Assembly (NCBI GenBank): GCA_021809105.1
Contig: JAKBAM010000017.1
Location: 1 to 52,968, forward strand
Reading direction: 5' to 3'
Length of the DNA: 52,968 nt
Source: Actinomycetes bacterium
Lineage (GTDB): Bacteria > Actinomycetota > Acidimicrobiia > Acidimicrobiales > Palsa-688
The position numbers were made by a program, and so were the translations under genes. The stretch's first letter is position 1, and the number at the start of each line of letters is the position of its first letter. This document shows positions 9,135 to 16,177 of the stretch, piece after piece. Under the pieces are notes generated by a model. The model did no database searches. It worked only from the letters and a program-made list of their open reading frames with translations, and was not told the origin of the DNA.

Positions 9135-9863
9135 TTGGGTGGCTGTGTGCCGCTGCCCACCCCGCGCGCCCGTAACGATCCCCGCCAGTACGACGACCTC
9201 GTCGACGCCTGGTGGGATCCCAGAGGCGCATTCGCCATGCTCCACTGGCTGGCCGAAGCGCGCGCGGCGCTCGTGCCTCCCGCGTCGCGACCCGCTGCTG
9301 TGCTCGTGGACCTCGGGTGCGGCGGCGGCCTCCTCGCGCCCCACCTGGAAGGCAAGGGGTACCACCACATCGGCGTCGACCTCACCCTCTCGGCGCTCGG
9401 GACCGCCCGAGAGCATGAGCTGGCAGTGCTGCGAGGGGACGTCACGGCTGTGCCCCTGCGGGATGCCAGCGCGGATGTGGTCTGCGCGGGTGAAATCCTC
9501 GAGCACGTCACCGACGCCGCCGCAGTCGCGGCCGAGGCCTGCCGACTGCTGCGTCCGGGTGGCACCCTCGTCGTGGATACCATCGCCGCCACCCGGCTCG
9601 CCACACTCGTGGCGGTGGAGCTGGGGGAGCGTGTCCCTGGCGCCGCTCCGGCGGGGATCCACGACCCGGGCCTCTTCGTGGACCGCCGGGCTCTGGTCGA
9701 TACCTGCGCCGCCCACGGGGTCGACCTCCGGCTCCGGGGCCTGCGCCCGAAGTGGCGGGAACTGGTCGGCTGGATGGCCGGGCGGCGGCCCACCGTCACC
9801 ATGGTGCCGGTGTGGACCACGGCAGTGCTGTTCCAAGGGTGGGGCACCAAGGCGGCCCCGTGA
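9135..9863 (+). CDS. UbiG-like SAM-dependent O-methyltransferase
   Basis: This is a class I methyltransferase of about 242 aa resembling 3-demethylubiquinone O-methyltransferase (UbiG). The N-terminal YDDLVDAWWDPRGAFAMLHW block is the UbiG-type lead. The SAM-binding loop is LVDLGCGGGLLAPHLEGKG, with VDLT as the acidic end of strand 2 and a later GEILEHVTD segment. The TTG at 9135 is preferred because AGGAGGA sits nine bases upstream; GTG 9147 is the alternative. The stop overlaps the type III PKS start (GTGA). The pair parallels srsA (PKS) and srsB (methyltransferase) of Streptomyces griseus phenolic-lipid biosynthesis, so it probably methylates a resorcinol or hydroquinone hydroxyl. Confidence 0.85.
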   Translation: MGGCVPLPTPRARNDPRQYDDLVDAWWDPRGAFAMLHWLAEARAALVPPASRPAAVLVDLGCGGGLLAPHLEGKGYHHIGVDLTLSALGTAREHELAVLRGDVTAVPLRDASADVVCAGEILEHVTDAAAVAAEACRLLRPGGTLVVDTIAATRLATLVAVELGERVPGAAPAGIHDPGLFVDRRALVDTCAAHGVDLRLRGLRPKWRELVGWMAGRRPTVTMVPVWTTAVLFQGWGTKAAP

Positions 9864-11029
9864 GCGCCACGACAGCTCTCGCCTGGAGCCCGGACCGCGA
9901 CGGCGAGAAGATCTCTCCAGGTCCGGCGGTGTTGACCGGTAGCGGGCAGGCCTTCCCCCCCGGCAAGAGCCAGCAGGAGTACTGGGACGGCTTCTACGGG
10001 CCCCACACCGGGCACAGCCGTTGGGCGCGGGCCGTCTTTCTCGACGCCGGCTGCAGCCGGCGCCACACCGCCGTCGACCCCACCGTCGAAGACATCTCAG
10101 CCTGGTCCACAGGCCAGCGGATGGCTCGCTACATGGAAGAGGCCCTTCCGCTCGCCACCCGTTCCGCAACCCGAGCTCTCGAGTCCTCCGGGCTGGCGGT
10201 CGGGGACCTCGGGCTGTTGGCAGTGGTGTCCTGCACCGGCTACGCGACCCCCGGCCTGGACATACGGCTGGCGGAAGCGTTGGGCGCCGACCCCTCCCTC
10301 CAGCGGCTGCTCATCGGCCACATGGGCTGTTATGCCGCATTGCCCGGGCTGGGAGCGGTCAGTGACGCCGTGGTCGCCCGCCGCCACCCGGGGCTGCTCG
10401 TGTGCGTCGAGGTCGCCAGCCTCCACGTCCAGCCGCCGCCTGGCGGCGGTGGGCCGCGGGGCGGCCGGGACTTGGAGCAGGTCGTGGCTCACGCCCTGTT
10501 CTCCGACGGAGCTGCGGCGGTGGTGGTCGAGCCGGGCTCCTCGCCTGCGCCGGCCCGGCTCGGACCAGCGCAGCCCGGGCTGGCATGCGCCGGACTGGCA
10601 GTCGTCGACGTCGCGGCTCGCACCGATGTCGGCACAGCCGACCACATGACGTGGGACATCACCGATCTGGGATTCCGCATGGGCCTGTCGCGGCGGGTGC
10701 CTGCGGTCCTGGCGCGCCACGTCGGGCCGCTTGTCGACGGGCTCCTCCAGGCCAACGGGCTCCGGCGCTGTGACATCGACGGCTGGGCGGTCCACCCGGG
10801 AGGGCCCCGTATCCTCGACGTCGTCGCCGACCGCCTGGGCCTACCCCCGAATGCCCTGGCGCTGTCACGCCAAGTGCTGGACCAGCACGGCAACTGCTCG
10901 TCGCCGACCGTGCTGCTGGTCCTCGAGCTCCTGCGGTCCTCGGCGCCGATCGCGGCGGGGCGCCATGTGGTGGCGTTGGCGTTTGGCCCGGGCCTCACCC
11001 TGTACGGGGTCCTGCTCCGAGCCGTGTGA
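9860..11029 (+). CDS. Type III polyketide synthase (chalcone/alkylresorcinol synthase family)
   Basis: This homodimeric 389-aa synthase condenses a starter acyl-CoA with malonyl-type extenders to make alkylpyrones or alkylresorcinols. The catalytic triad is complete: Cys157 in HMGCYAALPG, His312 in WAVHPGGPRILD and Asn345 in DQHGNCSSPTVL. The family's CTGYATPG segment is at 125-132. The GTG start overlaps the methyltransferase stop. The co-translated methyltransferase plus the divergent hydroxylase and UbiA protein define a phenolic-lipid or prenylated-quinone pathway. The starter and extender units cannot be read from the sequence. The next gene follows 95 bases downstream on the same strand, so read-through into the MauD-like operon is possible. 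Confidence 0.93.
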   Translation: MSATTALAWSPDRDGEKISPGPAVLTGSGQAFPPGKSQQEYWDGFYGPHTGHSRWARAVFLDAGCSRRHTAVDPTVEDISAWSTGQRMARYMEEALPLATRSATRALESSGLAVGDLGLLAVVSCTGYATPGLDIRLAEALGADPSLQRLLIGHMGCYAALPGLGAVSDAVVARRHPGLLVCVEVASLHVQPPPGGGGPRGGRDLEQVVAHALFSDGAAAVVVEPGSSPAPARLGPAQPGLACAGLAVVDVAARTDVGTADHMTWDITDLGFRMGLSRRVPAVLARHVGPLVDGLLQANGLRRCDIDGWAVHPGGPRILDVVADRLGLPPNALALSRQVLDQHGNCSSPTVLLVLELLRSSAPIAAGRHVVALAFGPGLTLYGVLLRAV

Positions 11030-11124
11030 CCGCCCATCGCAGGCGAGCTCCGCAGTACGCGCCGGGCGGCGCCCAGCCCGTTATGGTGGGTCGGCATCCG
11101 TCCGCCGAGCTGGAGGTGCGACAG

Positions 11125-11931
11125 GTGGTGGCAATCGATGTGGTGGTGCTGGTGGCCGTGGCCCTCCTGGGCTTCTTGGTCGTCGGGCTACTCCGCTCCA
11201 ATGCCGAGCTGACCCGAGCCCTGCACAGCCTGGGCGTCGATCTCGACCCCGACTCACCCACCGGCGCCGGCGCCGTGCCTGTGGCGATCCAGGCCCGCCC
11301 TACGCCTGCCCGCCCAGACGCGACGGCAGTCCCCGACCTAGCCGGAGTGAGCCCCTCCGGGGACGCAGTGGGGATCGCCGTGACCGGTGTTCGACACGAC
11401 ACGCTGGTGGCCTTCCTCACCTCGGGATGCTCCACCTGCCGAGCCATCTGGGGGGTGTTGGAGCAAGGGATACCCGAGGTGCCCGGCGGCGCCCGCCTCG
11501 TCGTGGTCACCCGCGGCAGCGAAGCGGAATCTCCCGCAGCCGTCGCCGGCCTGGCGGGACCCCACGTTCCCGTCGTGATGTCCACTGACGTGTGGACCGG
11601 ATACGACGTGCCCTACGCCCCGTACTTCGTCTACGTGTCCGGGCCCGCCGGGCGGGTGGTCGGCGAAGGGACCGCGGCCACGTGGGAAGCGATGTGCGCA
11701 ATGGTCGCCAACGCCGTCGCCGATGGCACCACCAACCCACTCGCCCCGCCCGACCCTCCGGCCCGGCCGAACATCGACCAACGGTGGTCCAAGGCGGGCG
11801 CCGACGCCGAGCGCGAACAGCGCATCGATCGGGAGCTGGCAGCGGCGGGGATCCTTCCCGGCGACCCCCGCCTCCGGCCCACCGCCATCACCCACCCGGG
11901 TCCGGTAGGGACCGGCGGTGCAGACCGGTGA
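11125..11931 (+). CDS. MauD/TlpA-like membrane-anchored thioredoxin-fold protein
   Basis: This thiol-disulfide oxidoreductase (268 aa) has a single N-terminal membrane anchor (residues 1-23, VAIDVVVLVAVALLGFLVVG) and an extracytoplasmic thioredoxin-like domain. The active-site motif is CSTC (102-105) within VAFLTSGCSTCRAIW, with a plausible cis-Pro loop in VPYAPYFVYV. The GTG at 11125 is chosen because GGAGGTG lies six bases upstream and the protein then begins at the anchor. An upstream in-frame GTG at 11026 overlaps the PKS stop but would add a non-hydrophobic leader. MauD-like proteins assist disulfide formation in methylamine dehydrogenase small subunits. A MauE-like gene and a light-chain-like gene downstream support that role. 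The C-terminal 60 residues are Pro-rich and of unknown use. Confidence 0.8.
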   Translation: MVAIDVVVLVAVALLGFLVVGLLRSNAELTRALHSLGVDLDPDSPTGAGAVPVAIQARPTPARPDATAVPDLAGVSPSGDAVGIAVTGVRHDTLVAFLTSGCSTCRAIWGVLEQGIPEVPGGARLVVVTRGSEAESPAAVAGLAGPHVPVVMSTDVWTGYDVPYAPYFVYVSGPAGRVVGEGTAATWEAMCAMVANAVADGTTNPLAPPDPPARPNIDQRWSKAGADAEREQRIDRELAAAGILPGDPRLRPTAITHPGPVGTGGADR

Positions 11932-12002
11932 GCGCGGCTTTCACGACCGTCGGCGTGAGCATCGCCGTGGTCGCCGGGTTGCGCTCCACCTGGTCACCCT
12001 GA
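11928..12002 (+). CDS. Possible 24-residue hydrophobic peptide
   Basis: A short reading frame starts at a GTG that overlaps the stop of the thioredoxin gene (GTGA) and stops nine bases before the ATG of the next membrane protein. The peptide, VSAAFTTVGVSIAVVAGLRS followed by TWSP, has a hydrophobic core of about 15 residues. It fills almost the whole gap in an operon that otherwise has none, which is the reason to list it. It could be a real small membrane peptide, or simply a coupling device that keeps ribosomes moving. I do not recognise a family. Confidence 0.3.
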   Translation: MSAAFTTVGVSIAVVAGLRSTWSP

Positions 12003-12011
12003 GGCGAGTCG

Positions 12012-12614
12012 ATGCTGACCAGCATCAGCCCGCTCGGTGAGCGGGCCCGGCACAACCGGTGGTCGATCACGGTGTCCTCCTATGTCGCGTCCTCGGTGGC
12101 CGCGGCAGCCGGCATCGGCTTGCTGCTGGGCCTGATCGGCTCGGTCGCCGGCGCCTCGCTGGCCGAGCGCGCCGTGATGCTGGCCGTCCTTGCGGTGGCT
12201 GCTGCGGCCGCCGACGGCCTCGGGGCCCAAGCGCCAGGGCCGCGCCGCCAGGTCGACGAGGACTGGCTCAACCGCTATCGGGGCTGGGCGTACGGAGCCG
12301 GCTTCGGCGCGCAGCTCGGAGCCGGCGTCGCCACCATCGTCACCACCGCCACTATCTGGCTGTACCTCGCCGCCGCCCTGGTGTCCGGCGCATGGTGGCT
12401 GGGCGCGGCGGTCGGTGCGGCCTTCGGGCTCGCCCGGTCGCTGCCCCTGATGGGGGCGGGGCGCGTCCGGTCGTTTTCGCAGCTACAGCAACGACACGCC
12501 ACCCTGGTGCGCGTGGCGCCTCTCGCCCGGCGCGTGACGACCTCCTTCGCAGCGGCCGCGGCCGTCACGCTGGTGGCCGTCGCGATCGCCGCCAGCACGG
12601 CCGGATCCTCATGA
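12012..12614 (+). CDS. Five-TM membrane protein of unknown function in the Mau-like operon
   Basis: This 200-aa integral membrane protein has about five predicted helices, near residues 18-45, 51-70, 94-116, 118-143 and 176-197. It contains the segment LNRYRGWAYGAGFGAQLGAG, whose Gly-rich helix is reminiscent of DsbD/CcdA-type electron carriers. I see no cysteine pair in the membrane region, so a redox role is not shown. ATG 12012 has GAGGCGAG upstream. The stop overlaps the ATG of the next gene (ATGA). Position between a MauD-like thioredoxin and a MauE-like protein suggests help in export, folding or electron transfer for the Cys-rich Tat protein at the operon's end. I do not recognise the family. 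Confidence 0.7.
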   Translation: MLTSISPLGERARHNRWSITVSSYVASSVAAAAGIGLLLGLIGSVAGASLAERAVMLAVLAVAAAAADGLGAQAPGPRRQVDEDWLNRYRGWAYGAGFGAQLGAGVATIVTTATIWLYLAAALVSGAWWLGAAVGAAFGLARSLPLMGAGRVRSFSQLQQRHATLVRVAPLARRVTTSFAAAAAVTLVAVAIAASTAGSS

Positions 12615-13075
12615 GGATCACGTCGCACGGCCTCTCCGTCAGCCCTCCGCCCGGATGGGACGCCGCGATATACCTCCGGCCCGCCGGACCGGGCGAGGTC
12701 ACCCGACCTGTCCTCCACGCCGCCACCGTGCCGCTGCCAACGGGACGAGGCGACTACGGCAGCGGCCTGGTCGAGACCCTATCCGCTACCGACGTCTTCG
12801 TCGCCCTCCTCGACTTCGGGCCCGAGGCCGCCGGCACTGCCCTCTTCGCACCCGACGCCATGCCCGGGTTGACCCCTGACATGTACCGACCCAAAGCCCT
12901 GCAGCGGATCATTGCAGGGCAAGCCGGTGTGCAACGGTTCTTCACGGCCAGCGGCAGAGGGTTCTGCCTGTACTCGGTAGTCGGCTCGTACGCAGCGCGC
13001 CAGGCCCTTTGCGCGCGAGCCAACCAGGTGCTCGGCTCGCTCCAGGTCGCGGCGGGCTCGGGGGGCGGCGGATGA
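12611..13075 (+). CDS. Small soluble protein of unknown function in the Mau-like operon
   Basis: A 154-aa protein without a signal peptide or membrane helices starts at an ATG overlapping the previous stop and ends in an ATGA junction with the next gene. It has an ordered, domain-like sequence. Blocks are SVSPPPGWDAAIYLR, RPVLHAATVPLPTGRGDYGS, VFVALLDFGPEAAGTALF and QAGVQRFFTASGRGFCLYSV, which read like a single compact alpha/beta domain. The sequence has the look of a conserved protein rather than a spurious frame, because it keeps typical coding composition and tight overlaps on both sides. No function can be assigned. A cytoplasmic accessory role for the exported partner is the best guess. 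Confidence 0.72.
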   Translation: MRITSHGLSVSPPPGWDAAIYLRPAGPGEVTRPVLHAATVPLPTGRGDYGSGLVETLSATDVFVALLDFGPEAAGTALFAPDAMPGLTPDMYRPKALQRIIAGQAGVQRFFTASGRGFCLYSVVGSYAARQALCARANQVLGSLQVAAGSGGGG

Positions 13076-13620
13076 GCGCCGGGGCGCCGGCGGTGGCGGG
13101 CCTCTTCGTCGCCGGGTCACTGCTGCTCGCCGGCGCCGGCATCTCCAAGGTGCGCCGGCCCTCCGACAGCGCCACTGCGCTGCGCGCTGCCGGCGTCCCA
13201 GCCACCGCCGGGCGGGTACGGGTAGGGGCGCTACTCGAGGTGGCCGTTGCCCTGGCCGCCCTGGTGGCGCCAGGTCCAATCCCGGCGCTGCTGGTGGCGG
13301 CGTCCTACGCCGGGTTCGCGGTGTTCGTGGCGATCGCCCTCCGCCGGCATCTTCCGCTGGCGTCATGCGGGTGCTTCGGGCGCCCCGACACCCCCCCGTC
13401 CTGGTCCCACGTCGTAGTAGACGTCGTAGCCGCGGGGGCGGCTCTCGGATGGGCGTTCAGCGCCTCGGCGTCGCTGCCCGCGACCCTCTTGCGTCAGTCG
13501 TGGCGGGCTGTCCCGCTGGGGTTGGGCGGGCTGGTCGTGTGCGGCCTGGCAGCCGCCATGCTCACCAGCCCGCTGGCTCTGGCTCGCCACCGGCAGCCAC
13601 GATCGGAGGACCGCCCGTGA
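13072..13620 (+). CDS. MauE/DoxX-like membrane redox protein
   Basis: This 182-aa, four-helix membrane protein is of the MauE type and is thought to act with MauD in disulfide formation of a secreted partner. Helices lie near 8-26, 50-68, 72-92 and 112-135, with another hydrophobic stretch near 148-170. The diagnostic loop LPLASCGCFGRPD carries Cys99 and Cys101, the CGCFG signature of the family. ATG 13072 overlaps the upstream stop. Its own stop overlaps the GTG of the Tat-exported MADH-light-chain-like gene, so the presumed chaperone and client are translationally coupled. No mauB heavy-chain gene is present nearby. Confidence 0.85.
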   Translation: MSAGAPAVAGLFVAGSLLLAGAGISKVRRPSDSATALRAAGVPATAGRVRVGALLEVAVALAALVAPGPIPALLVAASYAGFAVFVAIALRRHLPLASCGCFGRPDTPPSWSHVVVDVVAAGAALGWAFSASASLPATLLRQSWRAVPLGLGGLVVCGLAAAMLTSPLALARHRQPRSEDRP

Positions 13621-14993
13621 CTGTCGTCGAGCGCATGGGGGACTGGCTGGTCGGACGGACGTCGCGGCGCAGCTTCCTGGCCCGCAGCACCATGATCGCC
13701 ACCGCGGCGTCGATCGCCCCGGCAGACTTCTTGCTGCGCCCGGGCACCGCGTACGCCTTCGTGTGCCAATGCGCCAGCTCCAGCTGCTCGTGCAACCAGG
13801 CTTGCTGTGACGGCTACACCCAGTTCTGTTGCACCATCGACGGAGGCGTCAATGCCTGCCCGCCCGGGAGCTTCGCGGGCGGCTGGTGGAAAGCGGACGG
13901 ATCCGTCTACTGCGCTGGCGCTCGCTACTACATCGACTGCATGGGCGAGTGCCACGGATGCTCCTGCCCGGGCGGGTTCCCGTTCTGCGGCTGCGACGGC
14001 CTGACGTGCGAGTGCGCCAACGGCGACTGCAACAACCGCCACGTCGGTTGCACCGAGTTTCGCTACGGCCAGTGCAACACGCAGATTGCCTGCTCTGGCC
14101 GCATCCTGTGCCGCGTGGTCAGCTGCACCCCGCCATGGCTGCTGGACCCGAGCTGTTCTACGGTGTCGCAGGTCGACGAGTCGACGGCCAACCACTACGC
14201 GCCGTGCCAGGACGGCCCCACTTCCTTCGGGCCGCCTCCGGCCCCCGCACCCCCAGCGGTGGTGGGGATGGCCCCCACTGCGACGGGGAACGGCTACTGG
14301 ATCGTCGATGCCGCCGGCGTCGTGTCGACCTTCGGCGACGCCGCCAGCTTGGGCGACCTATCCGGGAAGGTCCTCAACAAGCCGATAGCAGGGATGGCCG
14401 CGACGCCGACTGGCCAGGGGTATTGGCTAGTGGCGGCCGACGGCGGCATCTTCGAGTTCGGGGACGCCACCTTCCAGGGCTCGACGGGAAACGTGCAGCT
14501 CAACCAGCCGATAGTCGGTCTGGCCGCGGACCCCGCCACCGGCGGCTACTGGCTGGTGGCCTCGGACGGTGGGATCTTCGACTTCGCCACGCCCTTCGAC
14601 GGATCGACCGGCAACGTCCGGCTCAACAGGCCGATCGTCGGCATGGCCGCCCGCCGCACCGGCGACGGCTACTGGCTGGTGGCTTCGGACGGTGGGATCT
14701 TCGAGTTCGGCGACGCGCCGTTCCTCGGCTCTACCGGCAACGTCGCGCTCAACCAGCCCGTGGTCGGGATGGCGGCCACCCCGACCGGCCAGGGCTACTG
14801 GCTGGTGGCTTCGGACGGTGGGATCTTCGAGTTCGGCGACGCGCCGTTCCTCGGCTCTACCGGCAACGTCGCGCTCAACCAGCCCGTGGTCGGGATGGCG
14901 GCCACCCCGACCGGCCAGGGCTACTGGCTGGTGGCCGCCGACGGCGGCATCTTCAACTTCGGGGACGCCTCGTTCCACGGGTCGCCGGCGTGA
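13617..14993 (+). CDS. Tat-exported Cys-rich protein: methylamine dehydrogenase light-chain-like domain fused to six 42-residue repeats
   Basis: This 458-aa protein has three parts. Residues 1-48 are a twin-arginine signal (TSRRSFLARS then a hydrophobic stretch). Residues 49-200 carry more than 20 cysteines and resemble the small subunit of methylamine dehydrogenase (MauA), with the shared block NACPPGSFAGGWW (78-91) and IACSGRILCRVVSC (157-170). After a Pro-rich linker, residues 217-458 are six repeats of the GYWLVASDGGIFEFGDA type, probably a beta-propeller-like surface. In a hand alignment the first cofactor tryptophan of MauA matches W90/W91, but the second is Ala158. An ordinary tryptophan tryptophylquinone therefore cannot form. 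MauD- and MauE-like genes precede it in overlap. Substrate and function are unknown. Confidence 0.78.
   Translation: MTVVERMGDWLVGRTSRRSFLARSTMIATAASIAPADFLLRPGTAYAFVCQCASSSCSCNQACCDGYTQFCCTIDGGVNACPPGSFAGGWWKADGSVYCAGARYYIDCMGECHGCSCPGGFPFCGCDGLTCECANGDCNNRHVGCTEFRYGQCNTQIACSGRILCRVVSCTPPWLLDPSCSTVSQVDESTANHYAPCQDGPTSFGPPPAPAPPAVVGMAPTATGNGYWIVDAAGVVSTFGDAASLGDLSGKVLNKPIAGMAATPTGQGYWLVAADGGIFEFGDATFQGSTGNVQLNQPIVGLAADPATGGYWLVASDGGIFDFATPFDGSTGNVRLNRPIVGMAARRTGDGYWLVASDGGIFEFGDAPFLGSTGNVALNQPVVGMAATPTGQGYWLVASDGGIFEFGDAPFLGSTGNVALNQPVVGMAATPTGQGYWLVAADGGIFNFGDASFHGSPA
14265..14990 (+). repeat. Six in-frame 126-bp repeats encoding GYWLVA-type units
   Basis: Six tandem units, five of them near 42 codons and the last shorter, make up the C-terminal half of the MauA-like fusion. 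Units four and five (14667-14792 and 14793-14918) are identical over all 126 bases. Neighbouring units differ at many positions. This shows a recent duplication or gene conversion inside the array. The same unit type is encoded in the NlpC/P60 gene at 44398-45657. Confidence 0.93.
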
Positions 14994-15133
14994 GGTCAGC
15001 GTCCTCACAATGATCGACCGAAACGGCAACACCACCGCCAGCTACACCTACGGCAATCCCGGTGGCGACCTCCCGGGCGGTGTCGTTACGGCGGTAACGA
15101 TCCGGTCCCCGGCCCGTGGGGGCGGCCAGCTAT

Positions 15134-16069
15134 TCAGGCCCCGTCCCCAACTGTGACCACACCGTCGATGGTTTCGGTGTAGGCCGTCATGGCCGAGGAG
15201 CAATGGCCGGCCACGCGAGCGGTGGTGTAGAGCGCCCGGAAGGTATACCGGCCGCTGCCGTCCAGGCTGGCCATGTCGCCGGTCGCGTCGATCACCTTGA
15301 ACGGTCCCGCCTGGGTAATGGTGCCCACGCAGGTGGCGGGGTCGAAGCCCACCGTGGGTCGCCCGGAGCTGTGGTCGATGCGGAAGGTGCCGTCGGCGAA
15401 CGTTGCGCTATCGATGGCCCGGCCCGGGTTCTCGGTGCCCCCGGCGTTGATGACGCCGGTGACGATGATGGTTCCGGGGCCGGAGGGCTTGGTGGACAGG
15501 ACGTGGAAGTGCTCGGTTCGAGCGGACATGGTGTGAGCGGACCCGGCTCGCCCAGCCCAATCGGTGATCCCGCCGACGAGGGCAGTGCTCATCGCCAGTG
15601 CGGCGAAACCGGCCGCCAGTACGGTGTGGGACGGGCGATGAAGCTTCACGCTGGCGAATGCGGAGCTGCCCTCGGCGCGCTGTTCGGTTGCCGTGCGGGC
15701 CAGGCCGGTGATGGCAACGGCCCCGACAGCAAGGTGGATCGCCACCAGGCCGGCGGCGGCGGCGGTGGTCGCAGCAAACGCCACGGGCAGCGCGAGCGAG
15801 ACGAGAAGGACAGCGAGGGCTAGGGCAACCCACGTGCGGCGGGGCCGGGACACCCTCGTCTCGAGCAGGGCGAGGACCCCCCAACCGAGGACGGTAGTCG
15901 TGGCTGCCGCACCGATGGCGGGGCCGAGGGCCACCGTCGTGGGGCTGGCGCCCGGCAAATGGACGCCGAGGTGCACACCGGCCACCTGGGTGACAACGGC
16001 CCAGGATGCGGCGGCGGTAGCGACGGTGGCGGCGACGGCGGCATGACGGTTGCGGCGGGTGATGGACAT
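15134..16069 (-). CDS. Membrane protein (DUF6069-like) fused to a second signal-like segment and secreted domain
   Basis: This 311-aa protein has a start supported by AGGAGGATCCC before ATG 16069. Residues 1-135 form four TM helices with the pattern VALGPAIGAAATTTVLGWGVLALLE, then RPRRTWVALALAVLLVSLALP, and a third and fourth helix. This looks like the small actinobacterial DUF6069 family. A second hydrophobic stretch at about 150-175 (SHTVLAAGFAALAMSTALVGG) resembles another export signal. It is followed by a roughly 120-residue hydrophilic beta-rich domain with two cysteines (ATCVGT and VAGHCSS). The architecture suggests two ancestral proteins joined end to end. It diverges from the two-component pair, and the two may share a regulatory region. 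Confidence 0.7.
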   Translation of the reverse strand: MSITRRNRHAAVAATVATAAASWAVVTQVAGVHLGVHLPGASPTTVALGPAIGAAATTTVLGWGVLALLETRVSRPRRTWVALALAVLLVSLALPVAFAATTAAAAGLVAIHLAVGAVAITGLARTATEQRAEGSSAFASVKLHRPSHTVLAAGFAALAMSTALVGGITDWAGRAGSAHTMSARTEHFHVLSTKPSGPGTIIVTGVINAGGTENPGRAIDSATFADGTFRIDHSSGRPTVGFDPATCVGTITQAGPFKVIDATGDMASLDGSGRYTFRALYTTARVAGHCSSAMTAYTETIDGVVTVGDGA

Positions 16070-16177
16070 GGGATCCTCCTGTGGTCCGGTCGGGAATCAA
16101 CTGGTCTCAGCTTCCGCCGGAGCGAACTCGTCGGGCATCGTCCCGGCAGAGGTGATCCGGCTGCGTCTTCGGGGGTA

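Noticed and set aside
8276..10169. Upstream extension of the FAD hydroxylase frame to more than 1100 codons
   Set aside because: The extension runs antisense through the methyltransferase and out of frame through the prenyltransferase. The real start is the GTG overlapping the prenyltransferase stop.
6807..14993. Genomic island boundary or insertion sequence around the PKS and Mau-like genes
   Set aside because: No transposase, integrase, att-like direct repeats or base-composition break was seen on either side.
15061..15110. GTTACGGCGGTAAC near-palindrome after the MauA-like gene
   Set aside because: Only a five-base arm around a four-base centre; it could be chance, and no gene-related role is evident.
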